Assembly: GCA_946479995.1 (NCBI GenBank) | Contig: CAMLIU010000002.1 | Coordinates: 1-16,846, forward strand | DNA length: 16,846 bases | Reading direction: 5' to 3' | Source: an uncultured Gemmatimonadota bacterium | GTDB taxonomy: Bacteria; Gemmatimonadota; Gemmatimonadetes; Gemmatimonadales; Gemmatimonadaceae | In this document: piece by piece, positions 1 to 6,386 of the stretch | Layout of the letters: each line of letters begins with the position of its first letter | Numbering within the stretch: position 1 is the stretch's first letter | Position numbers and translations under genes: made by a program | The notes under the pieces: generated by a model | Told to the model about the DNA's origin: nothing | The model's database searches: none | What the model saw: only the letters and a program-made list of their open reading frames with translations

Positions 1-2
1 AT

Positions 3-116
3 GGCAAGCCGAATAAGGATCGACCGCTGAAGCTCAATGATCACTCGATGGACACCGCGCGCTACGTCTGCGCTGATCAGGATCTTCGCCCTACGCCGCG
101 GGTGCGCTGGCTGTGA
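3..116 (+). CDS. Terminase large subunit, C-terminal end (partial)
   Basis: Only the last 37 codons are in the window, read in the third frame with no start, so the gene begins upstream. The peptide contains KLNDHSMDTARYVCAD, which matches the pattern K-x-N-D-H-x-x-D-A-x-R-Y typical of the C-terminal nuclease domain of phage large terminases; the Asp of the NDH motif belongs to the metal-binding active site in that family. The protein is the ATP-driven DNA packaging motor that cuts concatemeric DNA and docks on the portal. Its place just before a portal-protease-capsid set fits. The short length limits certainty, but motif and position agree. Confidence 0.82.
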   Translation, partial: GKPNKDRPLKLNDHSMDTARYVCADQDLRPTPRVRWL

Positions 117-202
117 GCGGGACGGTTGTGATCGTGGCGGTACTCAAGTAAACTGAGCGTGCCTCCAACTGTTGTCTAGCTCAGGGCTGATGTTGTGGCA
201 AC

Positions 203-235
203 GATGGCCTCTCCGACGTGACTGGAGGGGCCATC
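203..235 (+). terminator. Hairpin downstream of terminase
   Basis: Bases 203-214 pair with 224-235 as a 12-bp stem with one G-U pair and a 9-base loop. No T-run follows, so it is either a weak intrinsic terminator or an RNA-stabilising or processing hairpin between terminase and the small-gene cassette. Confidence 0.45.
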
Positions 236-273
236 ACTATGTAGTGCGCCGGTTGTGACGATCCCGCATCCTG

Positions 274-402
274 ATGAGCATGACGAAACGTGACCTGTTT
301 GCCGCCACTCTGGCCTTGTGTGGCGCGCTGAGTACGGTAGTGCCGGCCGTGAGTTGGGTGCCGGTTTCGTTGCTGACGCTGGCGCTGGTGATGATGGGAT
401 GA
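274..402 (+). CDS. Small hydrophobic membrane protein (42 aa)
   Basis: This short ORF begins MSMTKRDLF and then continues almost entirely with Ala, Leu, Val, Ser and Thr to the end, enough for one long or two short membrane passes split near a Pro-Ala-Val-Ser-Trp stretch. A positive N-terminus (Lys, Arg) suggests an N-in orientation. No strong ribosome binding site precedes either ATG (274 or 280). The next gene starts 13 bases after its stop, so the two may be translated together. A small phage membrane protein could be holin-like or act in superinfection exclusion, but no family is recognisable and no endolysin is nearby. Evidence is composition and context only. Confidence 0.45.
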   Translation: MSMTKRDLFAATLALCGALSTVVPAVSWVPVSLLTLALVMMG

Positions 403-415
403 GGGATGGACGATC

Positions 416-685
416 ATGACGACCGTGCCGGTGATCCCCGGACACGCTGAATCGAGCATTTTTGACGGACCGAATGCAAAATGCTCGGCATGCGGTAGTG
501 GCGCGCGAGTGCGCACGCGGCGCGGCGTGAGTGGGATTCTCATCATGCTGTGTGATGACGCGAAGGTCTGTTGCGAGGCGTATCGCGCTGGCCTTTCGCC
601 CGCGCAGTACGCGAAGATGCTTCGGACCACGACGCAGATTCATCAGGGATTCGTCAAAAGCAAGCAATCCAGTCACAAGAGTTGA
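416..685 (+). CDS. Small Cys-rich protein, possibly zinc-binding (89 aa)
   Basis: The start at 416 has a GAGGGATGG purine stretch upstream (402-409), a reasonable ribosome binding site. Residues 23-26 form CSAC, and a second cluster has Cys46, Cys52 and Cys53, so a zinc site made from CxxC plus later cysteines is plausible. The middle (about 38-46) is hydrophobic and the C-terminus is Lys/Ser-rich. It is preceded by the 42-aa membrane protein and followed at once by two hairpins, so it looks like the last gene of a transcription unit. I do not recognise the family. It is preferred over the overlapping ORF at 531 because of the ribosome binding site, length and Cys pattern. Confidence 0.6.
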   Translation: MTTVPVIPGHAESSIFDGPNAKCSACGSGARVRTRRGVSGILIMLCDDAKVCCEAYRAGLSPAQYAKMLRTTTQIHQGFVKSKQSSHKS

Positions 686-689
686 AGTG

Positions 690-718
690 AACGTTTGGCA
701 ACCCGCCTGCCAACCGTT
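690..718 (+). terminator. Hairpin right after the Cys-rich gene
   Basis: Bases 690-700 (AACGTTTGGCA) pair with 708-718 (TGCCAACCGTT) with one mismatch and a 7-base loop, beginning 4 bases after the stop codon. A pyrimidine-rich stretch (actcttcctctc) follows. It is the first of two tandem hairpins. Confidence 0.5.
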
Positions 719-750
719 ACTCTTCCTCTCGCACCCCGTACGGTGTAGCG

Positions 751-786
751 CTCCCGGCTTACTTCGGTAGCCGGGAGTTTCACTTT
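751..786 (+). terminator. Intrinsic terminator with UUCG tetraloop
   Basis: CTCCCGGCT (751-759) pairs perfectly with AGCCGGGAG (769-777). Above a one-base bulge, AC/GT closes a TTCG tetraloop (763-766). TTTCACTTTT follows directly. GC-rich stem, stable tetraloop and T-rich tail make this the best rho-independent terminator in the window; it closes the unit ending with the Cys-rich gene. Confidence 0.88.
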
Positions 787-850
787 TCGTGATTCCGTGG
801 TTCGACCTGCTACGCTCTCGAATCACATCACGGGCAAGATCGGGGATGCG

Positions 851-1024
851 TTGAACTGGAATAGGCTTGCCGCTGCGCGCACCCTCCTGTTGACCCTTTT
901 GGGGTTCCTCGCTATCGCAGTAGGCGCATTCCTGATTTACGTCCCCGCCGGTTACATCGTGGGTGGACTTCTCGCCGTTGCCCTGGCGTACCTGACCGAC
1001 GCGCCGAGTGAGGTACGCCGATGA
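851..1024 (+). CDS. Small two-span membrane protein
   Basis: From the TTG at 851 the protein is 57 residues with two hydrophobic segments: LLLTLLGFLAIAVGAFLIYV and YIVGGLLAVALAYL, joined by a short Pro-Ala-Gly turn. GGGGA at 842-846 is a possible ribosome binding site, with short spacing. The same frame is open to a GTG at 797, which would add 18 polar residues, but that start has no ribosome binding site and lies just behind the terminator tail. The stop overlaps the next start (ATGA), so it is coupled to the lipoprotein gene. Small two-span proteins before the portal occur in other actinobacterial phages; function unknown. Holin-like or exclusion roles are only guesses. Confidence 0.6.
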   Translation: MNWNRLAAARTLLLTLLGFLAIAVGAFLIYVPAGYIVGGLLAVALAYLTDAPSEVRR

Positions 1025-1371
1025 AACGCCTTCTCGCGCTCGCGCTTCTCCTCCTGGCGGGTTGTGCGCCAACCCCCGCGCCAATGCCCGAACCGTCAAC
1101 CGCTTCCCCGGAACGTATCGCCGCTTCCATTGCTCCAGCGAAGCCGGCCGTTTCCCCACCCCACACGCCGAAGGCGTCTCGCGTACCGACCCGCGCGCCA
1201 GTGCACCGGGTTGCGCCGACGGCCAGGGCAACTACCGCCCGCGCTACGCCACGCCCTACCTATTCGGTGGGACGCGTTGGTGCGATTTGCAAGGACGGTA
1301 CTGACTCGAAGGCCACGGGTTCGGGAGCGTGCTCCGGGCATGGCGGCGTAGCGAAGTGGGTGTACGCATGA
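1021..1371 (+). CDS. Lipoprotein with C-terminal DUF3761-like domain (116 aa)
   Basis: Residues 1-15 are a bacterial lipoprotein signal: MKR, a Leu/Ala core and the lipobox LAGC with the lipidated Cys at 15. A long Pro/Thr/Ala/Arg-rich linker (16-85) would hold the rest away from the membrane. Residues 89-116 contain CKDGT, GACSGHGGVAKW; this Cys90/Cys104/His107 pattern is what I know from DUF3761, a short domain of unknown function in secreted bacterial proteins. GTGAGG upstream can serve as ribosome binding site. It overlaps the membrane protein before it and the portal after it by ATGA junctions. A surface lipoprotein inside a structural operon is odd; phage lipoproteins elsewhere block superinfection, so an accessory (moron) role is a fair inference. 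Confidence 0.83.
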   Translation: MKRLLALALLLLAGCAPTPAPMPEPSTASPERIAASIAPAKPAVSPPHTPKASRVPTRAPVHRVAPTARATTARATPRPTYSVGRVGAICKDGTDSKATGSGACSGHGGVAKWVYA

Positions 1372-2636
1372 GCTTGCGCGGTTCGCTCATTCGCAATTCC
1401 GCACCGGTGCCGATGACGCCGGTGCGCGCGCCGCAGTATTCGCTGTTCGCTCGCCGCCGCTCCACCGACGATCTGATGCTCTCGACCTACGAGACCGTCG
1501 GCACGGTGTTCGGCGTGGTCCACTCCCTGGCCGTGGCGACCAGCAAGGCGGATTGGACGCTCTACCGTTCGGCTAAGAGCGGACTCGCCGAGGATCGGCA
1601 AGAGGTTGCTTCGCACGCCGCCCTGGACCTCTGGCGCAAGCCGAACCCGTTCATGCCACGCCGCCGGTTCATGGAGACGGCACAGCAGCACATCGACCTG
1701 ACGGGCGAGTCGGACATCCTCGTCTCCAGCGTGAAGATGGGCGGCAAGGGCCTACCCATCGAGCTCTGGCCCATGCGCCCGGATCGGATTCAGCCGGTAC
1801 CGGATCCGTACGACTTCCTCGCTGGCTACGTCTACACAAGTCCCGAGGGTCAGGCCATCCCGCTCGAGCTCAATGAGTGCCTGCCAATCCTCATGCCCAA
1901 CCCGCGCAACCCGTACCGCGGCCTCGGTCCGGTGCAGGCGTTGCTGAGCACGATCGAGTCAACGAAGGCGTACGAGGAGTGGGACCGCGCCTTCTTTGAG
2001 AACTCGGCCGCGCCGGGTGGCGTCATCGAGGTGCCGAACTCGCTCAGTGATCAGCAGTTCGACGAGTTGCGCGATCGGTGGGCGGCCACGCATCAGGGCG
2101 TCAGCAAGGCGCACCGGGTAGCGATCCTTGAAGCCGGCATGAAGTGGGTAGACCGCGCCTTCTCGCAGCGGGATATGCAATTTGCAGAACTCCGCACGGT
2201 CAAGCGGGACACCATTCTCGAGGCGTTTGGCTTCCCGAAGCCGATGCTTGGCATCACCGAGGACGTCAACCGCGCCAACGCCGAGGCTGCGGAGTACGTC
2301 TTCGCGAAGTGGCTCATCACCGAGCGCCTCGACCGGTGGCGGGACTGGCTGAACTACCAGCTTCTCCCGCTGTATGGCTCGACCGGCCAGGGCCTCGAGT
2401 GGGACTACGAGTCACCGGTCTCGGAGAACTCGGATGCGGCCAACGCGGCGATCACCGCGCGCAGCAATGCACTCGTGGCGATGGCGGGCGCCGGCTTCGA
2501 TGCCACTGAAACGCAACAGTGGCTTGACGTACCCGAGATCCCGTACGAAAAACCCGTTCCGCCTCCCGCGCTTGCGCCGGCCGCGCCGAAGGTTGATCCG
2601 AGCGCAGATCCGGGGGTCGATCCCAATGCGGCATGA
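1368..2636 (+). CDS. Phage portal protein, HK97 type (422 aa)
   Basis: The protein forms the dodecameric ring at one capsid vertex through which DNA passes and to which terminase and connectors bind. Family signs are the length, NPYRGLGPVQALL near residue 185, and the stretch AFGFPKPMLG ... NRANAEAAEYVF around 285-310 followed by a long helix with RLDRWRDWLNYQLLP, all typical of the Phage_portal family. The C-terminal tail is Pro/Ala-rich and probably disordered. The start is taken at 1368, where ATG overlaps the lipoprotein stop; an upstream ATG at 1329 lies inside the lipoprotein gene and would add 13 basic residues without a better ribosome binding site. Confidence 0.95.
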   Translation: MSLRGSLIRNSAPVPMTPVRAPQYSLFARRRSTDDLMLSTYETVGTVFGVVHSLAVATSKADWTLYRSAKSGLAEDRQEVASHAALDLWRKPNPFMPRRRFMETAQQHIDLTGESDILVSSVKMGGKGLPIELWPMRPDRIQPVPDPYDFLAGYVYTSPEGQAIPLELNECLPILMPNPRNPYRGLGPVQALLSTIESTKAYEEWDRAFFENSAAPGGVIEVPNSLSDQQFDELRDRWAATHQGVSKAHRVAILEAGMKWVDRAFSQRDMQFAELRTVKRDTILEAFGFPKPMLGITEDVNRANAEAAEYVFAKWLITERLDRWRDWLNYQLLPLYGSTGQGLEWDYESPVSENSDAANAAITARSNALVAMAGAGFDATETQQWLDVPEIPYEKPVPPPALAPAAPKVDPSADPGVDPNAA

Positions 2637-2658
2637 GTCACTCGGAAGCATCGGAAGC

Positions 2659-2799
2659 ATGACCATTGTCACAATTCTTCGCACCGATCACGAACGCGGC
2701 TGGCATGACGTAGTTCGGCATCAACACTGCCCTGAATGCATTCCGTTGATCAAAAAGGCAAACGATGGCGAAACGCTGGATAGCGGTGGAGCGGCATGA
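2659..2799 (+). CDS. Short protein with HCPEC motif (46 aa), uncertain
   Basis: The ATG at 2659 has CGGAAG just upstream (2652-2657). The peptide reads MTIVTILRTDHERGW, then HQHCPECIPLIKK, giving one CxxC with two flanking histidines that could bind metal. It lies 22 bases after the portal stop and overlaps the start of the protease frame by 35 bases. No family is recognised. Its coding status rests on the ribosome binding site and the Cys/His cluster, and it could be a chance ORF. Confidence 0.42.
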   Translation: MTIVTILRTDHERGWHDVVRHQHCPECIPLIKKANDGETLDSGGAA

Positions 2800-3886
2800 C
2801 GGATCAGAATGCAAGCCCTGTGAAGACATCGACGGAACCGTCTACCGAAACCGAGCGGACGCCTACGCCGACTATCCCGGCGGAGTCGGATATAAGAACT
2901 GCATCGGCGCGCAGTACGGGAATGCGTGTCGTGGGAAGGTTCAGAAGCGTCGGGGCCATGAGAGGACGAATTCAGGCATGACCGACACTCGACTCCTCAA
3001 TGAGTTCCGTGCGCGACTCGCTGAGCGTGCGGCGTTGCATCGCTTCACCGACGCCATCAAGGGAGCTCCGCCGCGCAAGCCGGGCGCTGACTGGTTCCGG
3101 ATCGAGAATCTCTCCGCCGAAGAGGCGTCGATCTACATCTACGATGAGATCGGTTTTTGGGGGACTTCGGCGCAAGGCTTCGTTGATCAACTCAACTCGA
3201 TCACCTCGCCGAAGATCACGGTGCACATCAACTCGCCCGGTGGCGAGGTATTCGACGGCATCGCCATCCACACCGCTCTGGCCACGAGTAAGGCGCACGT
3301 CACCACGTTCATCACGGGCGTGGCGGCCAGTGCCGCGAGCTACATCGCGATGGCGGGCGACACCATCAAGATGGCGCGCAACGCCACGATGATGCTGCAT
3401 GACGCGTCCGGGTTGTGTTGGGGAAACGCCACGACGATGCGCGCCGAGGCAGATCTCCTCGACAAGCTGACCATGAACATCGCGGACATGTACGCGATGC
3501 AGGCCGGCGGCACGGCCGAGTCCTGGTTCGCCATGATCGAGAACTCCGAGATCTGGTACACCGGCCGCGAGGCGCTCGCCGCGGGTCTCGTGGATGAGAT
3601 CACCGATCCGGATGAAGACGAACCGGACGACGAACCGGCGCAGGACCGCTCCAACCGGCGGCTCTCCATCGCGGCCTTCAACTACGCCGGCCGCGCCGAA
3701 GCACCTCCTCCTCCAATGGTCAGCGCTCCGACGTTGGAGGAGGAGGCTCTCCCTCCAACTCCCGTAGCACCCGTGGAGGAGGAGGAAGACCTTCCCGACC
3801 TGGAGGAAGGGGAGACCCTCTTCAACTCCTCCGAAGATCAAGCCGATCTCATGCTCGCCTTCCTGGCCGAGCGCCTCAAGTCCTAG
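2765..3886 (+). CDS. Capsid maturation protease, ClpP/S14-like, with N-terminal MuF-like Cys motif (373 aa)
   Basis: Residues 1-57 hold DGSECKPCEDIDG, a DYPGG turn, YKNC and ACRG, with cysteines at 16, 19, 46 and 55; this resembles the C-terminal motif of MuF-type head morphogenesis proteins in actinobacterial phages. The protease follows: YIYDEIGFWG, NSPGGEVFDG, catalytic Ser in GVAASAAS (189) and His in MLHDASG (212), as in ClpP-like prohead proteases that mature HK97-type capsids. The C-terminus (about 315-373) is very acidic. AAAAGG lies 7 bases before the ATG at 2765. A second in-frame ATG at 2978 (residue 72), with AGAGGA 11 bases upstream, would give a plain 302-residue protease, so both forms may be made. 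The protease call is firm; the start is the doubtful part. Confidence 0.88.
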   Translation: MAKRWIAVERHDGSECKPCEDIDGTVYRNRADAYADYPGGVGYKNCIGAQYGNACRGKVQKRRGHERTNSGMTDTRLLNEFRARLAERAALHRFTDAIKGAPPRKPGADWFRIENLSAEEASIYIYDEIGFWGTSAQGFVDQLNSITSPKITVHINSPGGEVFDGIAIHTALATSKAHVTTFITGVAASAASYIAMAGDTIKMARNATMMLHDASGLCWGNATTMRAEADLLDKLTMNIADMYAMQAGGTAESWFAMIENSEIWYTGREALAAGLVDEITDPDEDEPDDEPAQDRSNRRLSIAAFNYAGRAEAPPPPMVSAPTLEEEALPPTPVAPVEEEEDLPDLEEGETLFNSSEDQADLMLAFLAERLKS

Positions 3887-3912
3887 CTCGACCCAGAAAG
3901 GATCATCCCCCA

Positions 3913-5268
3913 ATGACCGCACCTGTCATCCCTCAGACGCCGGAAGAGCTTGCTGAGGCGATCACCGACCGCAAGGTGATCAACGAAATTCTCAACAACG
4001 AGGACAAGACGCTGTGGCCGAAGTTCATGACCGCGTACGCGAACAAGGTCACCAAGGTTGACCCCGACATCTCGCGTCAGGTCGACGAGCAGGTGGAACG
4101 CACCCTCGCCTCCTTCGCCAAGGAGAACAAGCTCGACGTCCGGCGCCCGGACATGCGCCCGGTCACCGCGGCCGACGTGCGCAGCAGCAAGCAGACCGGT
4201 ACCGCCTTCATGGAGGGCGCCGGCAAGGAATTGAACGGCAAGTTCACGGGCCTGATGGACTTCGTGAACGTGGTCGCCGGCGACCCCCGCGATGAGGAGA
4301 TCGGCCCGCGGCGCAAGCTCATCAAGAACGCGATGAGCTCGACCGATCCGTCCCTCGGCGGCTTCCTGGTGCCGGAGGAGTTCCGGACCGAGATGCTCAA
4401 GCTCGCGCTCGAGACCTCGGTGGTTCGCCCAAGGGCGATGGTCATCCCGATGTCCACGCTCCGTGTGGCCATCCCGACCGTGGACGCGACCTCCAACGCC
4501 TCCAGCGTGTACGGCGGCATCGTCGGCTACTGGACGGAGGAAGGCGCTGCCATGGTGCAGAGTCAGCCGCGGTTCGGTCGCGTCTCCCTGGAGGCGAAGA
4601 AGCTGACCGCCTACACGGAGGTCCCGAACGAGCTTCGGGAGGACTCCAACCCTTCCGCCGAGGCGTTCCTCCGTCAGACCTTCCCTCAGGCCATCGCCTG
4701 GTTCGAGGACATCGCCTTCCTCACCGGTTCCGGTGTGGGCGAGCCGCTCGGCATCTTCAACACGCTGAACTCGGCGATCGTTGCGCAGGCCAAGGAGACT
4801 GGGCAGGCGGCCAGCACGATCCTCTGGGAGAACATCGTCGGGATGTACGCCCGCATGCTGCCGTCCTCGCTGAACTCGGCCGTGTGGGTCGTCTCGCCGG
4901 ACACCCTGCCGCAGCTGATGACCACGGCGCTGACCGTGGGTACCGGTGGCGCGCCGATCGGCATGGCGACCTTCGACGGCCAGTCGGGGCCGACGCTGAG
5001 CTTGCTCGGCCGTCCGGTCATCGTCAGCGAGAAGGTTTCCTCGCTGACCAACCAGGGTGACATCAACTTCGTGGACTTCGGTCAGTACCTGATCGGTGAC
5101 CGGATGGCGATGAGCGCCGAGCTGAGCACCGACTACAAATTCGCCAACGACGTGACCGCGTTCCGGTTCATCGAGCGGGTCGACGGTCGGCCGTGGATGC
5201 AGAGCGCAATCACCCCGAAGAACAGCGGCAACACTTTGTCCCCCTACGTCCAGCTGGCTGCCCGCTAG
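3913..5268 (+). CDS. Major capsid protein, HK97 fold (451 aa)
   Basis: This is the shell protein. Residues 1 to about 140 are charged and probably helical, consistent with a delta (scaffold) domain removed by the preceding protease. The capsid domain starts near 142 with DPSLGGFLVPEEF, followed by VIPMSTLRVAIPTVD, GYWTEEGAAM, KLTAYTEVPNELREDS and FLTGSGVGEPLGIFN, all characteristic of the Phage_capsid (HK97 gp5) family. AAGGA about 10 bases before the ATG is the ribosome binding site. No separate scaffold gene is present, as expected when the delta domain does that job. The gene is followed by a long gap with hairpins. Confidence 0.96.
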   Translation: MTAPVIPQTPEELAEAITDRKVINEILNNEDKTLWPKFMTAYANKVTKVDPDISRQVDEQVERTLASFAKENKLDVRRPDMRPVTAADVRSSKQTGTAFMEGAGKELNGKFTGLMDFVNVVAGDPRDEEIGPRRKLIKNAMSSTDPSLGGFLVPEEFRTEMLKLALETSVVRPRAMVIPMSTLRVAIPTVDATSNASSVYGGIVGYWTEEGAAMVQSQPRFGRVSLEAKKLTAYTEVPNELREDSNPSAEAFLRQTFPQAIAWFEDIAFLTGSGVGEPLGIFNTLNSAIVAQAKETGQAASTILWENIVGMYARMLPSSLNSAVWVVSPDTLPQLMTTALTVGTGGAPIGMATFDGQSGPTLSLLGRPVIVSEKVSSLTNQGDINFVDFGQYLIGDRMAMSAELSTDYKFANDVTAFRFIERVDGRPWMQSAITPKNSGNTLSPYVQLAAR

Positions 5269-5312
5269 GGTTGCGGTTGTTCGATATGAGACGTCAGCTG
5301 GCTGCGCGCTGA
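5251..5312 (+). repeat. Imperfect direct repeat of the capsid 3' end
   Basis: The last capsid codons (CAGCTGGCTGCCCGCT, 5251-5266, preceded by ACGTC) recur as CAGCTGGCTGCGCGCT at 5295-5310 preceded by ACGT. Both copies end in a stop codon, so the second still reads QLAAR-stop in its own frame, behind an ATG at 5286. It looks like a remnant of a small tandem duplication. Confidence 0.6.
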
Positions 5313-5322
5313 CCCTGAAGAC

Positions 5323-5355
5323 TGCCGGCGGTTGATCGTCCGTCTCCCGCCGGCA
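5323..5355 (+). terminator. Post-capsid hairpin 1
   Basis: TGCCGGCGG (5323-5331) pairs perfectly with CCGCCGGCA (5347-5355) across a 15-base loop. No T-run follows. It stands 4 bases before a second, stronger hairpin. Likely an attenuator or 3'-end stabiliser for capsid mRNA. Confidence 0.55.
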
Positions 5356-5359
5356 ACCA

Positions 5360-5398
5360 GGGACGCGCCCTGAACCTCATCCCCTCAGGGCGCGTCCC
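5360..5398 (+). terminator. Post-capsid hairpin 2 (14-bp perfect stem)
   Basis: GGGACGCGCCCTGA (5360-5373) is perfectly complementary to TCAGGGCGCGTCCC (5385-5398), loop 11 bases. No U-tract follows, so in an actinobacterial host it may act as a tailless terminator or an RNA stabiliser. It separates capsid from the decoration-like genes. Confidence 0.7.
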
Positions 5399-5482
5399 GC
5401 TCAAACCCCGGTCCGTATCCTCGGCGCCGGTTCACAGGCCGGCAGTCACGCCCCGGCCGCTCCAACCTCAAGGGAGCAATCA

Positions 5483-5920
5483 GTGAGTTCGATCCTTCAG
5501 CTCGGCCGCACTTTCAACGCGACCGGCAGCGTCACCACGACCGGTAAGCGGGTCAGCCTGCGGGACTGCTCCGGTGTCGGCTTCCTGGTGATCAACGCTT
5601 CGGCCGCCACCACGGTCACGATCTCTGAGGCCAACGCGGCCTCGGGTGGTACTTCGCAGACGCTCGCCGGCACCTTCTCTTACTGGACGCAGGCGGCCAC
5701 CGGTGGCGTCTGGACGGCCGGCTCGGGTGGCGTCAACGGCACGAGCATCACGACCGTGGCGAACACGGCGGCCCTGCTCTACGTCTACATCCCGCAGGGC
5801 GCGCTCTCCGACGGGTTCTCCTACCTGTCCGCCTCGCACGCTACGGGTTCGTTCATCTACATCTTGGGCGACCTCGATGTGCAGCGTGTCCCGACCAACC
5901 TCCGTGACGTGACCGCATGA
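5483..5920 (+). CDS. Small beta-rich structural protein, possible capsid decoration (145 aa)
   Basis: The GTG start at 5483 has AGGGAG six bases upstream. The sequence is rich in Gly, Ser, Thr, Ala and Val in alternating patterns (TTVTISEANAASGG, LLYVYIPQGALSDGFSYL) expected of a beta-sandwich, with no membrane segment or catalytic motif. It follows the capsid gene and its stop overlaps the next start (ATGA). Position and composition suggest a virion surface protein such as a head decoration or head fibre component; I do not recognise the exact family. Confidence 0.72.
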   Translation: MSSILQLGRTFNATGSVTTTGKRVSLRDCSGVGFLVINASAATTVTISEANAASGGTSQTLAGTFSYWTQAATGGVWTAGSGGVNGTSITTVANTAALLYVYIPQGALSDGFSYLSASHATGSFIYILGDLDVQRVPTNLRDVTA

Positions 5921-6384
5921 GTTCTCAGGTGGCAGGCAAGAGCCTGCGGACCCTCACGTTCGGCACAAAGGTGGACCGGGCCACGGCCGTCCTGCCAGCC
6001 ACGGCGTACGGTGCGCTGTTCACGGTGGCCGGCGGCCGCGTGCTGGTGACTGGCCTGGTTGGCGAGTTCACTGTGGCGGCTTCGGCTACCGCCACGACCG
6101 TCAAGGTGACCGGCACCCCGACCACGGGGACCGCGGTGGACTGGACGTCTGCCACGGCGGTCACCTCGAAGGAGGTCGGCTCGCAGATGACCCTGCCGGC
6201 GGCCTCGGGTAGCGCGCTGGTTGTGCAGAACGGTGGCGCGGGCGGCCAGGTGCAACTCGCCTCGCCGTACGTAGCGGCGATCGGCACCGTGGGGATCACC
6301 ACTTCCGCCACCAACACCGGCTCGGCGAAGTGGAGCATCACCTACGTGCCGCTTGACGACGGCGCGACGGTCACGGCGGCGTAG
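5917..6384 (+). CDS. Small beta-rich structural protein, possible head decoration (155 aa)
   Basis: The protein has a Val/Thr/Ala-rich beta pattern with LFTVAGGRVLVTGLVGEFT near residue 35 and ends in WSITYVPLDDGATVTAA. This GG-x-V-L-V-T-x-L-x-G-E and Y-V-P-L-D-D-G-A arrangement recurs in uncharacterised phage structural proteins encoded after capsid genes. It begins within the stop of the preceding gene and ends 2 bases before the next, so the three are one translational unit. A capsid accessory role is inferred from position. It could instead be a head-tail or tail accessory protein. Confidence 0.75.
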   Translation: MSSQVAGKSLRTLTFGTKVDRATAVLPATAYGALFTVAGGRVLVTGLVGEFTVAASATATTVKVTGTPTTGTAVDWTSATAVTSKEVGSQMTLPAASGSALVVQNGGAGGQVQLASPYVAAIGTVGITTSATNTGSAKWSITYVPLDDGATVTAA

Positions 6385-6386
6385 CC

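Noticed and set aside
113..151. GTG-started 12-codon ORF overlapping the terminase stop
   Set aside because: Too short, no clear ribosome binding site and no recognisable feature beyond hydrophobic residues.
170..265. tRNA-like A-box (TAGCTCAGGG) with a weak B-box-like stretch downstream
   Set aside because: No matching acceptor stem, no D-stem partner and no TTCRA loop, so no cloverleaf can be drawn.
732..745. CACC-ccgtac-GGTG stem-loop between the two terminator hairpins
   Set aside because: Only 4 base pairs; likely chance.
781..850. Possible promoter upstream of the second membrane protein (TACGCT as -10)
   Set aside because: No hexamer near TTGACA at a suitable distance; a promoter is expected here functionally but I cannot support it from sequence.
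176..1231. 351-codon open frame on the minus strand
   Set aside because: It is antisense to the better supported lipoprotein and membrane genes, is rich in Arg, Ser and Thr, and lacks any motif; open antisense frames are common at high GC.
2796..2981. 61-codon ORF starting in an ATGA overlap with the HCPEC ORF
   Set aside because: The competing frame from 2765 carries a recognisable Cys motif and continues into the protease, while this one is a low-complexity Thr/Pro/Glu and Arg sequence.
2972..3922. 316-codon minus-strand open frame
   Set aside because: It lies opposite the protease gene and shows composition expected of a shadow frame.
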